Under the pieces are notes generated by a model. That model worked only from the letters and a program-made list of their open reading frames with translations, made no database searches and had not been told where the DNA came from. Shown piece after piece: positions 8,002 through 15,874 of a stretch of DNA of 64,000 nucleotides. Where the stretch lies: the NCBI GenBank assembly GCA_034178705.1, contig JAXFQY010000039.1, positions 1-64,000 of the forward strand, written 5' to 3'. This DNA comes from RUG12395 sp034178705. GTDB lineage: Bacteria > Bacillota > Clostridia > Oscillospirales > CAG-272. Numbering within the stretch: the stretch's first letter is position 1; each line of letters opens with the position of its first letter. The position numbers and the translations under genes were made by a program.

Positions 8002-9492
8002 ATGTCCTCAAGGATCGGTTTTGACAACAGCAAATATGTTTCGATGCAATCCGAACATATCAAAGAGCGTATCGATCAGCTCGGCGGCAAGCTTTATCTG
8101 GAGCTTGGCGGCAAGCTCTTCGATGATTATCACGCTTCCCGTGTGCTTCCGGGCTTTGAGCCGGACAGCAAAATCAAGATGCTTATGCAGCTTGCTGACC
8201 GCGCTGAGGTTGTTATCGTCATCAATGCCTCCGATATCGCCAAAAACCGTGTTCGCTCTGACCTTGGTATTACTTACGAAGCGGACGTGCTCCGCCTGAT
8301 CGATGCCTTCCGCGCCCGCGGCCTTCTTGTCGGTACTGTCGTGATCACGCAATATGCCGGACAGTACGCCGCCGATGTTTTCCGCCGCCGACTGCTCTCC
8401 ATGGGGCTGAAGGTTGCCATGCACTACCCGATCAGCGGATATCCCAGCAATATACGCCATATCGTGAGTGATGAGGGCTACGGGAAAAACGATTACATCG
8501 TCACCGAAAAACCTCTTGTGATCGTGACCGCTCCCGGTCCCGGAAGCGGGAAAATGGCTACCTGTCTGTCACAGCTCTATCACGACGCGAAGCACGGTAT
8601 CCGCTCGGGCTACGCGAAGTTCGAAACCTTTCCGATCTGGAATCTCCCGCTTAAGCATCCCGTGAACCTCGCCTATGAAGCGGCGACAGCCGATCTGAAG
8701 GACGTCAATATCATCGACCCCTTTCATCTGGAAGCATACGGGAAACTCGCCGTCAATTACAACCGGGATGTTGAAGCCTTCCCCCTGCTTGTATCTACAC
8801 TGGAGAAAATTACGGGCACCTGTCCCTATCAGTCCCCCACGGACATGGGTGTCAATATGGCAGGATTCTGCATCACCGACGATGATGCGGTCTGCGATGC
8901 CGCCAAGCAGGAAATTGTGCGCCGCTATTATGACGCACGCTGCCAGCGCGTTCTTTGCAAGGTTGATGACGAAACCGTTTATAAATGCGAAATGATTATG
9001 GCCCAGGCAGGGATTACTATTGATTTTCGCCGTGTGGTCGCTCCGGCGCTCCGGGCTTCCGAGCAAACGGGAAAGCCTGCCGTCTGCATCGAGCTTCCAA
9101 ACGGAAAGCTTGTCACCGGAAAAACAACCCCCCTTCTCGGCTCCTCCTCCGCGGCGCTTCTGAATTCGCTGAAGGAGCTTGCCGGGATTCCCGATGAGAT
9201 CAAACTGATCTCCCAGGAAATTATCGAGCCGGTCTGTCGCCTGAAAACCGAGTTTCTCGGGAATCATAATCCCCGCCTTCATACAGACGAAACGCTGATT
9301 GCCCTTTCCATCTGTGCCGCCCAAGATGACACCGCCAAACGCGCGCTCGAGGCGCTTCCTCAGCTCCGCGGAGCTGAGCTGCACAGCACGGTCGTTCTTC
9401 CCGCCGTCGATGCCGCCACTTTCAAGAAAATCGGGTTGAACGTTACCTGCGAACCGGTTTATGAGTCCAAAAAGCTTTATAAGGCCAAATAA
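8002..9492 (+). CDS. DUF1846 domain-containing protein
   Basis: This 496-residue protein matches the full-length DUF1846 family, which is widespread in Firmicutes and has no agreed function. Recognisable stretches are IGFDNSKYVSMQSEHI at the N-terminus, NASDIAKNRVRSDLGI near residue 75, VTAPGPGSGKMATCLSQLYH near residue 175 and ICAAQDDTAKRALEALPQL near the C-terminus. The GPGSGK segment resembles a phosphate-binding loop, but the surrounding fold is not a classic kinase. No signal peptide or membrane segment is seen. It is the second gene of a two-gene unit with the aconitase-like hydratase and ends at a strong terminator, which suggests a metabolic role, though the sequence shows no direct evidence for one. 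Confidence 0.88.
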   Translation: MSSRIGFDNSKYVSMQSEHIKERIDQLGGKLYLELGGKLFDDYHASRVLPGFEPDSKIKMLMQLADRAEVVIVINASDIAKNRVRSDLGITYEADVLRLIDAFRARGLLVGTVVITQYAGQYAADVFRRRLLSMGLKVAMHYPISGYPSNIRHIVSDEGYGKNDYIVTEKPLVIVTAPGPGSGKMATCLSQLYHDAKHGIRSGYAKFETFPIWNLPLKHPVNLAYEAATADLKDVNIIDPFHLEAYGKLAVNYNRDVEAFPLLVSTLEKITGTCPYQSPTDMGVNMAGFCITDDDAVCDAAKQEIVRRYYDARCQRVLCKVDDETVYKCEMIMAQAGITIDFRRVVAPALRASEQTGKPAVCIELPNGKLVTGKTTPLLGSSSAALLNSLKELAGIPDEIKLISQEIIEPVCRLKTEFLGNHNPRLHTDETLIALSICAAQDDTAKRALEALPQLRGAELHSTVVLPAVDAATFKKIGLNVTCEPVYESKKLYKAK

Positions 9493-9496
9493 AGAC

Positions 9497-9537
9497 AATC
9501 CCCCGCTTCTCCGAAAGGGAAGCGGGGGATTTTTTAA
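9497..9537. terminator. Bidirectional terminator between convergent genes
   Basis: AATCCCCCGCTTC (9497-9509) pairs with GAAGCGGGGGATT (9519-9531). T runs follow on the + strand (ATTTTTTAATT), and TTGTCTTTATTT follows on the - strand, so it can end transcription from both convergent genes. Confidence 0.88.
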
Positions 9538-10277
9538 TTCTCGTAATCCTGTTCGGCAGGAGCAAAAACATCCTCTGCAAAATAGCTAAGCGGATTTTGT
9601 GTTTTTCCGTCAAGGATAAGCTCAAAGTGAAGATGCGGAACCTCTGCAATTTCAATGAGTGCGGTTTCCCCGACGGCACCAATCACATCTCCTGCGCGAA
9701 GTTCCTTCCCGGGAGCAATCCCGTCGGCAAGGGAGTCGGCAAGATTTTTAAAAACCGAGACCAGTCCGCCCTCATGGGCGACGGAAACACAGCGCCCCAT
9801 CATCGGGTCCGCCCACACTTCTTTTATGATTCCATCCGCGCAGGCAACAACAGGAGCTCCTATCGCGGCAGCAATATCAATTCCGGGGTGAGTGCGGTAG
9901 TCATTCATGGTCAGAGACCGTACGAGGACATCCGGGCTGTGCTCCTTGATCAGGGTTCCTTTTACGGGAATCTCCAGTTCAGAGGGAGCGGCAACAACCG
10001 GAGAGGTCTGGGCAGGTGTCGTTATCGGGGCTTCGGTTGTTACAGGCTCGGTCAGAGGAGCTGTAGTTGTCTGCTCATGGAAATCGATAGAAGAGGAAGG
10101 AGGCAAAGTGGGGCTTGCGCTTTCGGGAGGCTGCGACCCGCGGGAACGGCGTGCAGCCGCGGTTACACCCACAATGACCGCCATTACGATAAGCATAACG
10201 GCAACCGTGACATAGATAAGCTTGTCCGGTTCACGTCCTGCAGCGGCGTAACCTTTTTTCTTGTTTGTTTCTTTCAT
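9534..10277 (-). CDS. Membrane-anchored M23 (LytM) metallopeptidase, SpoIIQ-like architecture
   Basis: The N-terminus is a short cytoplasmic tail plus one membrane helix (residues ~20-41), then a Thr/Pro-rich linker (~50-97), then an M23 domain. All zinc and catalytic motifs are present: HPGID (His130, Asp134) and HLHF (His215, His217), so an active D,D- or L,D-endopeptidase on peptidoglycan is expected outside the cell. The architecture and the motif DYRTHPGID resemble SpoIIQ of sporulating Clostridia, which joins the forespore engulfment complex. A vegetative wall hydrolase is equally possible because no SpoIIIAH partner is in view. AAAGGAC precedes the ATG. The gene stands alone and faces away from radC. 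Confidence 0.85.
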   Translation of the reverse strand: MKETNKKKGYAAAGREPDKLIYVTVAVMLIVMAVIVGVTAAARRSRGSQPPESASPTLPPSSSIDFHEQTTTAPLTEPVTTEAPITTPAQTSPVVAAPSELEIPVKGTLIKEHSPDVLVRSLTMNDYRTHPGIDIAAAIGAPVVACADGIIKEVWADPMMGRCVSVAHEGGLVSVFKNLADSLADGIAPGKELRAGDVIGAVGETALIEIAEVPHLHFELILDGKTQNPLSYFAEDVFAPAEQDYEN

Positions 10278-10420
10278 ATGTCTTTGTCCTTTCGGGTGAT
10301 TTTCTGATTCTATTGTTGCCGCCGCACGGCGTTTTATTCAGCGCAACACAGGAATTGCACGGCAAAATCCACCTAATACGGAGAATTTTTTTCAGAGCTG
10401 CAGATTCTTTCCGGAATCAT

Positions 10421-10449
10421 TTGACAATAGAAAATCGGTATGGTATAAT
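10421..10449 (+). promoter_or_regulatory. Consensus sigma-A promoter of the radC operon
   Basis: TTGACA (10421-10426), 17 bases, TATAAT (10444-10449), with TGG in front of the -10 box. This is a perfect match with an extended -10 element, and it probably drives radC to comF. Confidence 0.92.
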
Positions 10450-10491
10450 AGAATTTGTTGAAACTTCATAAATAGATTGACGGAGAATCGA

Positions 10492-11265
10492 ATGAATCAA
10501 CATCGTGATCACAGACAGCGGGTTAAGGCACGCTTCCTCGCAGAGGGGCTGGAACACTTTGCCGACCACAATGTGCTGGAATTGCTGTTGTTTTACGCGA
10601 TACCGCAAAAGGATACAAACGAGCTTGCACATGCATTGCTTGACCGCTTTGGTTCTTTGACAAATGTGCTTGATGCGCATCCGGAGGAGCTGATGAAAGT
10701 TGACGGAATCAGTCAGCATACAGCTGTTCTGCTTACGCTGATGCCCCAACTGGCTCGCCGTTACTTTATGGCGGGGGAGACCTCCTCGGAACCGTATGAC
10801 ACCGCGGATAAGCTCGGGCGTATGTTTGTTATGAAATATGTCGGAGAAACGCGTGAAGTCGTCTATCTGACGATGCTGGACAATTCCATGCATATCATTG
10901 ATACAATCCGGTTGCACGAAGGCTCAGTGAACTCCGCGCATATCACGCCGCGCTCTTTGATTGAGCCATGTCTGCGAAAAAATGCTGCCCTTGTTGTGCT
11001 TGCTCACAATCACCCCTCCGGGCTCCCGATTCCGTCCGGAGACGATCTTTACACAACGAAAGCAATTCAATCTGCGTTGGCGTCGGTGGGAATTCCCTTA
11101 CTCGAGCATTATCTGATTGCTTCCAACAGTTATACCCCTCTTCTCCTGCGCACGGCCGGGCTTATCCGTCAAAGGGAGCCGAGCTCGGTTTTTTATTCCG
11201 GGATCGACCACAGCCGCTTTTACTCCGCCGTGAGCAGCGAGAAGCTTCCGAAATTTGAAGGTTAA
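10492..11265 (+). CDS. radC: RadC family JAB/MPN-domain protein
   Basis: A helix-hairpin-helix region (residues ~45-90) precedes a JAB1/MPN-type metalloprotein domain with the complete JAMM signature: His172, His174, Ser182 and Asp185 in AHNHPSGLPIPSGDD. The family was once linked to DNA repair. Its biochemical role is still unclear, with suggested links to recombination and DNA transfer. ATG 10492 was chosen over an in-frame TTG at 10477 because ACGGAG sits six bases upstream of the ATG. It is the first gene of a five-gene operon. Confidence 0.92.
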   Translation: MNQHRDHRQRVKARFLAEGLEHFADHNVLELLLFYAIPQKDTNELAHALLDRFGSLTNVLDAHPEELMKVDGISQHTAVLLTLMPQLARRYFMAGETSSEPYDTADKLGRMFVMKYVGETREVVYLTMLDNSMHIIDTIRLHEGSVNSAHITPRSLIEPCLRKNAALVVLAHNHPSGLPIPSGDDLYTTKAIQSALASVGIPLLEHYLIASNSYTPLLLRTAGLIRQREPSSVFYSGIDHSRFYSAVSSEKLPKFEG

Positions 11266-11278
11266 ACGGAGTTTTCCC

Positions 11279-12256
11279 ATGAAAAAGAATTTCTATTCCT
11301 TTCTTTCTGTCCTGCTGCTCTGTGTTTTTTTCTGCGCGCCGTTTGTTTTTGCCGCTACTGACGTGCAGGCAGAGGAGGTGCATACAACAACCCTCAACCT
11401 GCTGAATGTCCGGCAGAACGAGCGCGGGACCGGTTATGAATGGAACAACAAAACGAACACCCTGACACTCACAAATTTCCGCCTGGAAACCGAGGAGCGC
11501 TACGGACTGCGTCTTCCGGAAAAAGGAACCGCTCCTGTTACTGTTGTTCTGGTTGGGAATAATTATATCAGCGCCTCCTATGCAGCTCTGGACGTACTTG
11601 GCTCCGCTGATTTTACAGGAGACGGATCCCTGACACTGGTCGGCGGGGAATACGGCTGGATCAACACGGCAACGCTCACCGAAATCCGTGTGAAGATTCA
11701 AAGCGGAACCTATACCATACAAAGTGAAGGGGTCGGTGTATTTTCCACCCGTGCAACCTGGAGTGTTGTCGGCGGAACCGTTAAAATCGAAAGTAAAGGA
11801 GAATCCGTCTCTGCACGGGAAATCGTCATGCAGGGTGGTTCTCTGACAGCCAACGGCGCCCTTCACGCTTCCTATAAACTGAATTTGGCCTATGCCTCTG
11901 TTGCTGTCAACGCTCCGGGAGCTGCCCTGCTGTCCGACAAGGATCTTCATATCACCGGGATCCGGCTTACTTCGAACGGGGAGGTGCTTTCGGAATACAA
12001 CGGGGAAAGTGCGATTTCCGGCACGCCGATGTCCCGTGCACGCACGACCAGCATGCTGTTCGCGCTGTTCGGAATGAACAATGTTCCGATTGCTGTGGAC
12101 TATCTGATTCTTACGCTCGCCGTCCTCGGAATTGCGGCATTGATTGTTGTTCCCATCATCAAAAAGAAGAAATCGCTCCGCTTGGCAAAGGAACGTTATG
12201 CGGCGGAGGAAAAAGCGCGCGCGGAAGCTGAAAAAGAGAAGCGCCGCGCAAAATAA
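11279..12256 (+). CDS. Exported, membrane-anchored repeat protein of unknown function
   Basis: I do not recognise the family. A signal peptide (residues 1-~25) leads to an extracytoplasmic region of about 240 residues rich in short beta strands, with turns such as GSLTLVGG, GGTVKIES and GGSLTANG spaced in a way that suggests a right-handed beta-helix or beta-solenoid. A membrane helix lies at ~271-293, followed by a highly charged cytoplasmic tail (KKKKSLRLAKERY to the end) that is probably a coiled coil. The ATG at 11279 follows ACGGAG and comes 13 bases after radC. A carbohydrate-binding or adhesive role would fit the fold, but nothing in the sequence proves it. Confidence 0.7.
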   Translation: MKKNFYSFLSVLLLCVFFCAPFVFAATDVQAEEVHTTTLNLLNVRQNERGTGYEWNNKTNTLTLTNFRLETEERYGLRLPEKGTAPVTVVLVGNNYISASYAALDVLGSADFTGDGSLTLVGGEYGWINTATLTEIRVKIQSGTYTIQSEGVGVFSTRATWSVVGGTVKIESKGESVSAREIVMQGGSLTANGALHASYKLNLAYASVAVNAPGAALLSDKDLHITGIRLTSNGEVLSEYNGESAISGTPMSRARTTSMLFALFGMNNVPIAVDYLILTLAVLGIAALIVVPIIKKKKSLRLAKERYAAEEKARAEAEKEKRRAK

Positions 12257-12268
12257 CGGAGCGAAACC

Positions 12269-12853
12269 ATGACAAAAGAAGAATTTCTTTCCGGTGCCGG
12301 AGAAGACGCTTTGCGTGTGACCGGTGTTGCCAGTAAAACCGTATTTGACGGGCGCCTTCTGCGCGTTACGCGGGAAACCGTCCGGCTTCCGGACGGGAAA
12401 CTTGCCGACTGGGAAATGATTCATCACAACGGCGCGGTCTGTGTTGTCCCCGTCGACGGAGACGGAAACGTTCTGCTTGTCCGCCAGTTTCGCTTTCCGA
12501 CCGGCAGTGTCCTTCTCGAGATTCCGGCAGGAAAGCTGGAAAGCCGCGAAGAGAACCGGGATGACGCCGTTCGCCGTGAGCTTCGGGAAGAAACGGGGGC
12601 GGTTGCCGAACGGATTGTATCGCTCGGTGATTTTTATACGACACCCGCATACTCTGAAGAGAGAATCACAATGTACTATGCCGACGGACTGAGCTTCGGT
12701 GAGCGAGCCCTCGATGAGGACGAGTTTCTTTCGGTTGTAAAAATGCCGCTTGAAGAGGCCGTCGGTCTCGTTCTGGACGGAAAGGTAGCGGATGCAAAGA
12801 CGCAGGCCGGTCTGCTTCGGGTTTATTGCATGAAGCAACAGGGGCTTCTCTGA
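12269..12853 (+). CDS. Nudix hydrolase, probable ADP-ribose pyrophosphatase
   Basis: The Nudix box spans residues 88-111 (GKLES to REETG), with the metal-binding REL and EE pairs at 103-105 and 107-108. Counted strictly, the loop between the first glycine and REL is one residue longer than the textbook motif. The surrounding sequence, with WEMIHHNGAVCVVPVD before the box and FYTTPAYSEE after it, is typical of ADP-ribose and related nucleoside-diphosphate-sugar pyrophosphatases. Expected products are AMP and a sugar phosphate. It is co-transcribed with nnr, another cofactor-maintenance gene, 16 bases downstream. Confidence 0.87.
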   Translation: MTKEEFLSGAGEDALRVTGVASKTVFDGRLLRVTRETVRLPDGKLADWEMIHHNGAVCVVPVDGDGNVLLVRQFRFPTGSVLLEIPAGKLESREENRDDAVRRELREETGAVAERIVSLGDFYTTPAYSEERITMYYADGLSFGERALDEDEFLSVVKMPLEEAVGLVLDGKVADAKTQAGLLRVYCMKQQGLL

Positions 12854-12869
12854 GCTTTTTGGGGGAAAT

Positions 12870-14432
12870 ATGCACTTACTGACGCCAGCAGTCATGCGGG
12901 AAATCGACCGCGAAGCTGCCGCCCGGATTGACGGCGGAGAAAAAACACTGATGAGAAATGCCGGCCTGTGTGTTGTTCGGATTTGCGAAGAATACCTGAC
13001 GCAGCAGCTCCGGCAGGACAAAAAAATGGGGCAACCCTGCGCCGCGATTCTCTGCGGTCGCGGCAATAACGGAGGCGACGGTTATGTCGTTGCTTCCGCA
13101 CTTGCGGAACGCGGCTGGGAGGTCGCGGTTTTTGAATATGATCCGATGCGGGAGCGCACCGGATCGGCAGGTGATTTCCGCCGTGCGGCACAGGAAACAG
13201 GATGCCGCTTTTTATCGCTGTGCGACGGACCGGAGCTGCGGTCGCTGCTTTCCCGTGCCGATGTTCTGGTCGACGCCGTGTTCGGAACCGGCTTCCGCGG
13301 GGAACTTCCGGGAGAGCTTCCGGAGCTTTTCCGTTTCTGCGGCAGCACAACCGCGTTTCGGATCGCCGTGGATTGTCCTTCCGGAATTAACCCGGAAACA
13401 GGGGATGCTGCCCCCGGAACATTTCCGGCACAACTGACCGCCGCGATGTCTTATCCGATGCGCGGCTCGCTTTTGCTCCCGGCGCGGCAATATGTCGGAC
13501 GGCTGAAGGTGTGTGATATCGGAATCGACCGCAGAGAAGCAGAAGCGGGACGCAGCCTCAACGATTGGATGGCAGACGAAGCCTTTGTCCGACAGATTTT
13601 CCCGCCGCGCTCTGCAGATACCAATAAGGGCAGTTACGGCAGGGTCCTGCTTGTTTGCGGGTCTGAGGATATGCCCGGAGCTGCGATTCTGGCTCTGTCG
13701 GGAGCCCTGCGGATGGGAGTAGGAATCTGTGAGCTTTGTGCACCCGCTTCGGTCTGTGCTGCCGCCGCTGTCCGGTGTCCGGAAGCGATTCTCACCCGTA
13801 TTCCGGATCCGTCGGAATGGACCGACGGAATCATCGGAAGGATTTCCGAACGCGCTTCTGCGGCAAATGCTGCTCTTATCGGCTGCGGGCTTGGAATCCA
13901 TCGGGCGGTCGCCCGCCTGGTACAGTTTTTGCTGGACAAGGCGGGATGCCCTCTGATTCTGGATGCCGACGCCCTGAACTCCTCCGCAGCAGAAAAAATT
14001 GACTGGAGATTCAAAAAGCGGGAAGTCGTTTTGACTCCGCACCCGAAAGAGCTGTCCCGACTCACCGGACGTCCGGTTCCGGAGCTGCAGAAGACCCGTT
14101 ATGAAACGGCAAAGACGCTTTCCGCTGCGTGGCAGGTCACCCTGCTTTCCAAGGGGGCGGATACGATTATTGCCGCGCCGGACGGAAGAACAGCAATCAA
14201 CCCGAACGGAAATCCCGGGCTCGCGAAGGGCGGAAGCGGAGATGTTCTCGCCGGGTTTCTTGCAGGGCTCGCCGCACAAAAGCATTCCCCTTTTGACGCG
14301 GCCGTGTGTGCTGCCTATCTTCACGGCGCTGCCGCGGATCGCCTGAAGGAAAAATACTCGGAAGCAGGCTTCCGGACAAGTGAGCTTCCGGATGCCGCCG
14401 CGTCCACACTCAGCGAGGTACTTCGCGGATGA
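12870..14432 (+). CDS. nnr: Bifunctional NAD(P)H-hydrate epimerase / ADP-dependent dehydratase
   Basis: This is a fusion of the two NAD(P)HX repair enzymes. Residues ~1-225 are the YjeF_N epimerase, with GRGNNGGDGYVVA at 63-75. Residues ~240-515 are the ribokinase-fold dehydratase, with LTPHPKELSRLTG and GGSGDVLAG (about 454-462), the catalytic GxGD segment. The enzyme converts hydrated NADH and NADPH back to the active cofactors. The length of 520 residues is normal for the fused bacterial form. GGGG precedes the ATG. The last four bases overlap the start of comF (ATGA), which implies translational coupling. Confidence 0.95.
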   Translation: MHLLTPAVMREIDREAAARIDGGEKTLMRNAGLCVVRICEEYLTQQLRQDKKMGQPCAAILCGRGNNGGDGYVVASALAERGWEVAVFEYDPMRERTGSAGDFRRAAQETGCRFLSLCDGPELRSLLSRADVLVDAVFGTGFRGELPGELPELFRFCGSTTAFRIAVDCPSGINPETGDAAPGTFPAQLTAAMSYPMRGSLLLPARQYVGRLKVCDIGIDRREAEAGRSLNDWMADEAFVRQIFPPRSADTNKGSYGRVLLVCGSEDMPGAAILALSGALRMGVGICELCAPASVCAAAAVRCPEAILTRIPDPSEWTDGIIGRISERASAANAALIGCGLGIHRAVARLVQFLLDKAGCPLILDADALNSSAAEKIDWRFKKREVVLTPHPKELSRLTGRPVPELQKTRYETAKTLSAAWQVTLLSKGADTIIAAPDGRTAINPNGNPGLAKGGSGDVLAGFLAGLAAQKHSPFDAAVCAAYLHGAAADRLKEKYSEAGFRTSELPDAAASTLSEVLRG

Positions 14433-15160
14433 AACAGGAAAAGATGACGCTTTGGCAACGCTTTCTCGATACGCTTTTTCCGCCCCGATGCGTTTGCTGC
14501 GGTGAGCTTCTGCCTGCCGGAAGCCCGCTTCCCTTCTGCGCCATCTGCTACGCCAACTATCAGCAGTCCCGGCGATATGTCTGCAGACATTGCGGGCGCG
14601 CTATACGGGACTGTGTCTGTTGCGGAGAAACCCTTCTCTCTGCCGGGGTTTACCGTGTTTCCCGCGTTACAGCGTATCTTCCGGAACGCAGAAACTCCCC
14701 GGAAAATCAGCTATTATATGCGCTCAAGCACAAAAATCTCACTATTGTCCGGCGCTTTGCCGCTTCCGAACTTGCCTCTGCCATTCAACGCGCGCCGGAA
14801 AACACAGACGGGTTCTTTGTTACCTGCGTTCCCCGCAGGCCTTCTTCAATCCGTGAGTACGGATTTGATCATGCCGAGGAGCTTGCACGCCGGCTTTCCG
14901 AAGAGCTGTCTCTCCCTTTTGAAGCTCTTTTCCGGCGCCTGCCGGAGGCCAAGGAGCAAAAGGGGCTCGGAGCGGAAGAACGAAAGAAAAATGCCGAAAA
15001 CTCAATCCGTCTTCGGGATGGGGTGTCTGTTAGCGGGAAGCGCTATCTGATTGTCGATGATGTGATGACAAGCGGCGCTTCTCTGGCTGCCTGTGCGGCT
15101 CTGCTTTTTTCCCATGGAGCCACGGAGGTTCGCGGTGCTGTTTTTGCTTCACGCGGATAA
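14429..15160 (+). CDS. comF: ComF family protein (phosphoribosyltransferase-like)
   Basis: An N-terminal zinc-ribbon-like region carries four CxxC-type pairs (CVCCGE, CAIC, CRHC, CVCCGE within residues 20-65). It is followed by a type I phosphoribosyltransferase fold with the PRPP-loop motif YLIVDDVMTSGAS near residue 210. In competent Firmicutes, ComF (ComFC) acts in DNA uptake. Many non-competent Clostridia also carry it and the exact reaction is unknown. No comFA helicase is adjacent. It is the last gene of the operon, overlapping nnr by four bases, with a terminator about 80 bases downstream. Confidence 0.9.
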   Translation: MKQEKMTLWQRFLDTLFPPRCVCCGELLPAGSPLPFCAICYANYQQSRRYVCRHCGRAIRDCVCCGETLLSAGVYRVSRVTAYLPERRNSPENQLLYALKHKNLTIVRRFAASELASAIQRAPENTDGFFVTCVPRRPSSIREYGFDHAEELARRLSEELSLPFEALFRRLPEAKEQKGLGAEERKKNAENSIRLRDGVSVSGKRYLIVDDVMTSGASLAACAALLFSHGATEVRGAVFASRG

Positions 15161-15239
15161 GATTTTCCGTATCGCTTAAGAGACAATTCCGGTAAAAAGC
15201 TTTTTGCAATGTCTTTTAAAAGAATCAACAGAAACGGAG

Positions 15240-15275
15240 AACCCCGTCGGTCGGAGAGACCGGCGGGGTTCTTTC
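15240..15275. terminator. Terminator between convergent comF and pgsA
   Basis: AACCCCGTCGGTC pairs with GACCGGCGGGGTT (one mismatch) around GGAGA. T-rich tracts follow on both strands, so it probably serves comF and pgsA. Confidence 0.8.
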
Positions 15276-15297
15276 TGTCTGATAAATTGAAGCGGGA

Positions 15298-15870
15298 TTA
15301 TTTCAGATATTTTACGAAATAGTCAATTCCGGAAAACAGAGTTGCGAAAGTCATAAAGACAAGGGTAATAACGGAAAAAACAGTATCCGGAGTATGAAGA
15401 AGAGGGGTCAGAACGACCGGTTCAAGCAGCACAACACAGATCGCAACCATCTGTGAACAGGTTTTCATTTTCCCCCAGATGCTTGCTGCAATTACCTTTC
15501 CGCTTTTTGAAACTGCGACAAGGCGAAGCGAAGTCACGGCCAGCTCCCGCAGAATGACAACCAGAGTAACCCAGACAAGCAGTCCGCCAAGTTTCGCATC
15601 ATATTTGTGCATCAAGGCAAGAAGAGCACCGAGAATGAGAAATTTATCGGCAAGCGGATCCAGAAACTTTCCGAAATCGGTGACCAGGCCGCGTTTGCGG
15701 GCTATCTTTCCGTCGAACATATCGGTCAGGGAAATCGCAATAAAAACGGCACAGGCGACACAGCGCCACACCGGCAAATCCGGCGGAAGCAGAACAATCA
15801 GCATAAAAACCGGAACAAAAATCACACGGAGAATCGTGAGACAGTTCGGAAGATTCCAATTATTTTTCAT
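15298..15870 (-). CDS. pgsA: CDP-diacylglycerol--glycerol-3-phosphate 3-phosphatidyltransferase
   Basis: PgsA makes phosphatidylglycerophosphate, the precursor of phosphatidylglycerol, in the membrane. The CDP-alcohol phosphotransferase signature D-G-x2-A-R-x8-G-x3-D-x3-D is complete in the segment from DMFDGKIAR to FLDPLAD. Several membrane helices surround it (residues ~8-28, 35-50, 80-100, 145-165). The start was placed at MKNNWNLPN, where AGGTG lies just upstream inside the end of rimO. A longer frame upstream would only repeat rimO sequence. It is the last gene of the long - strand run that begins at gyrB or earlier. Confidence 0.93.
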   Translation of the reverse strand: MKNNWNLPNCLTILRVIFVPVFMLIVLLPPDLPVWRCVACAVFIAISLTDMFDGKIARKRGLVTDFGKFLDPLADKFLILGALLALMHKYDAKLGGLLVWVTLVVILRELAVTSLRLVAVSKSGKVIAASIWGKMKTCSQMVAICVVLLEPVVLTPLLHTPDTVFSVITLVFMTFATLFSGIDYFVKYLK

Positions 15871-15874
15871 ATTA

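Noticed and set aside
11162..13066. A 634-codon open frame on the - strand opposite the radC operon
   Set aside because: It lies opposite five well-supported genes, has no recognisable domain and no ribosome site. It is a by-product of codon bias in the + strand genes.
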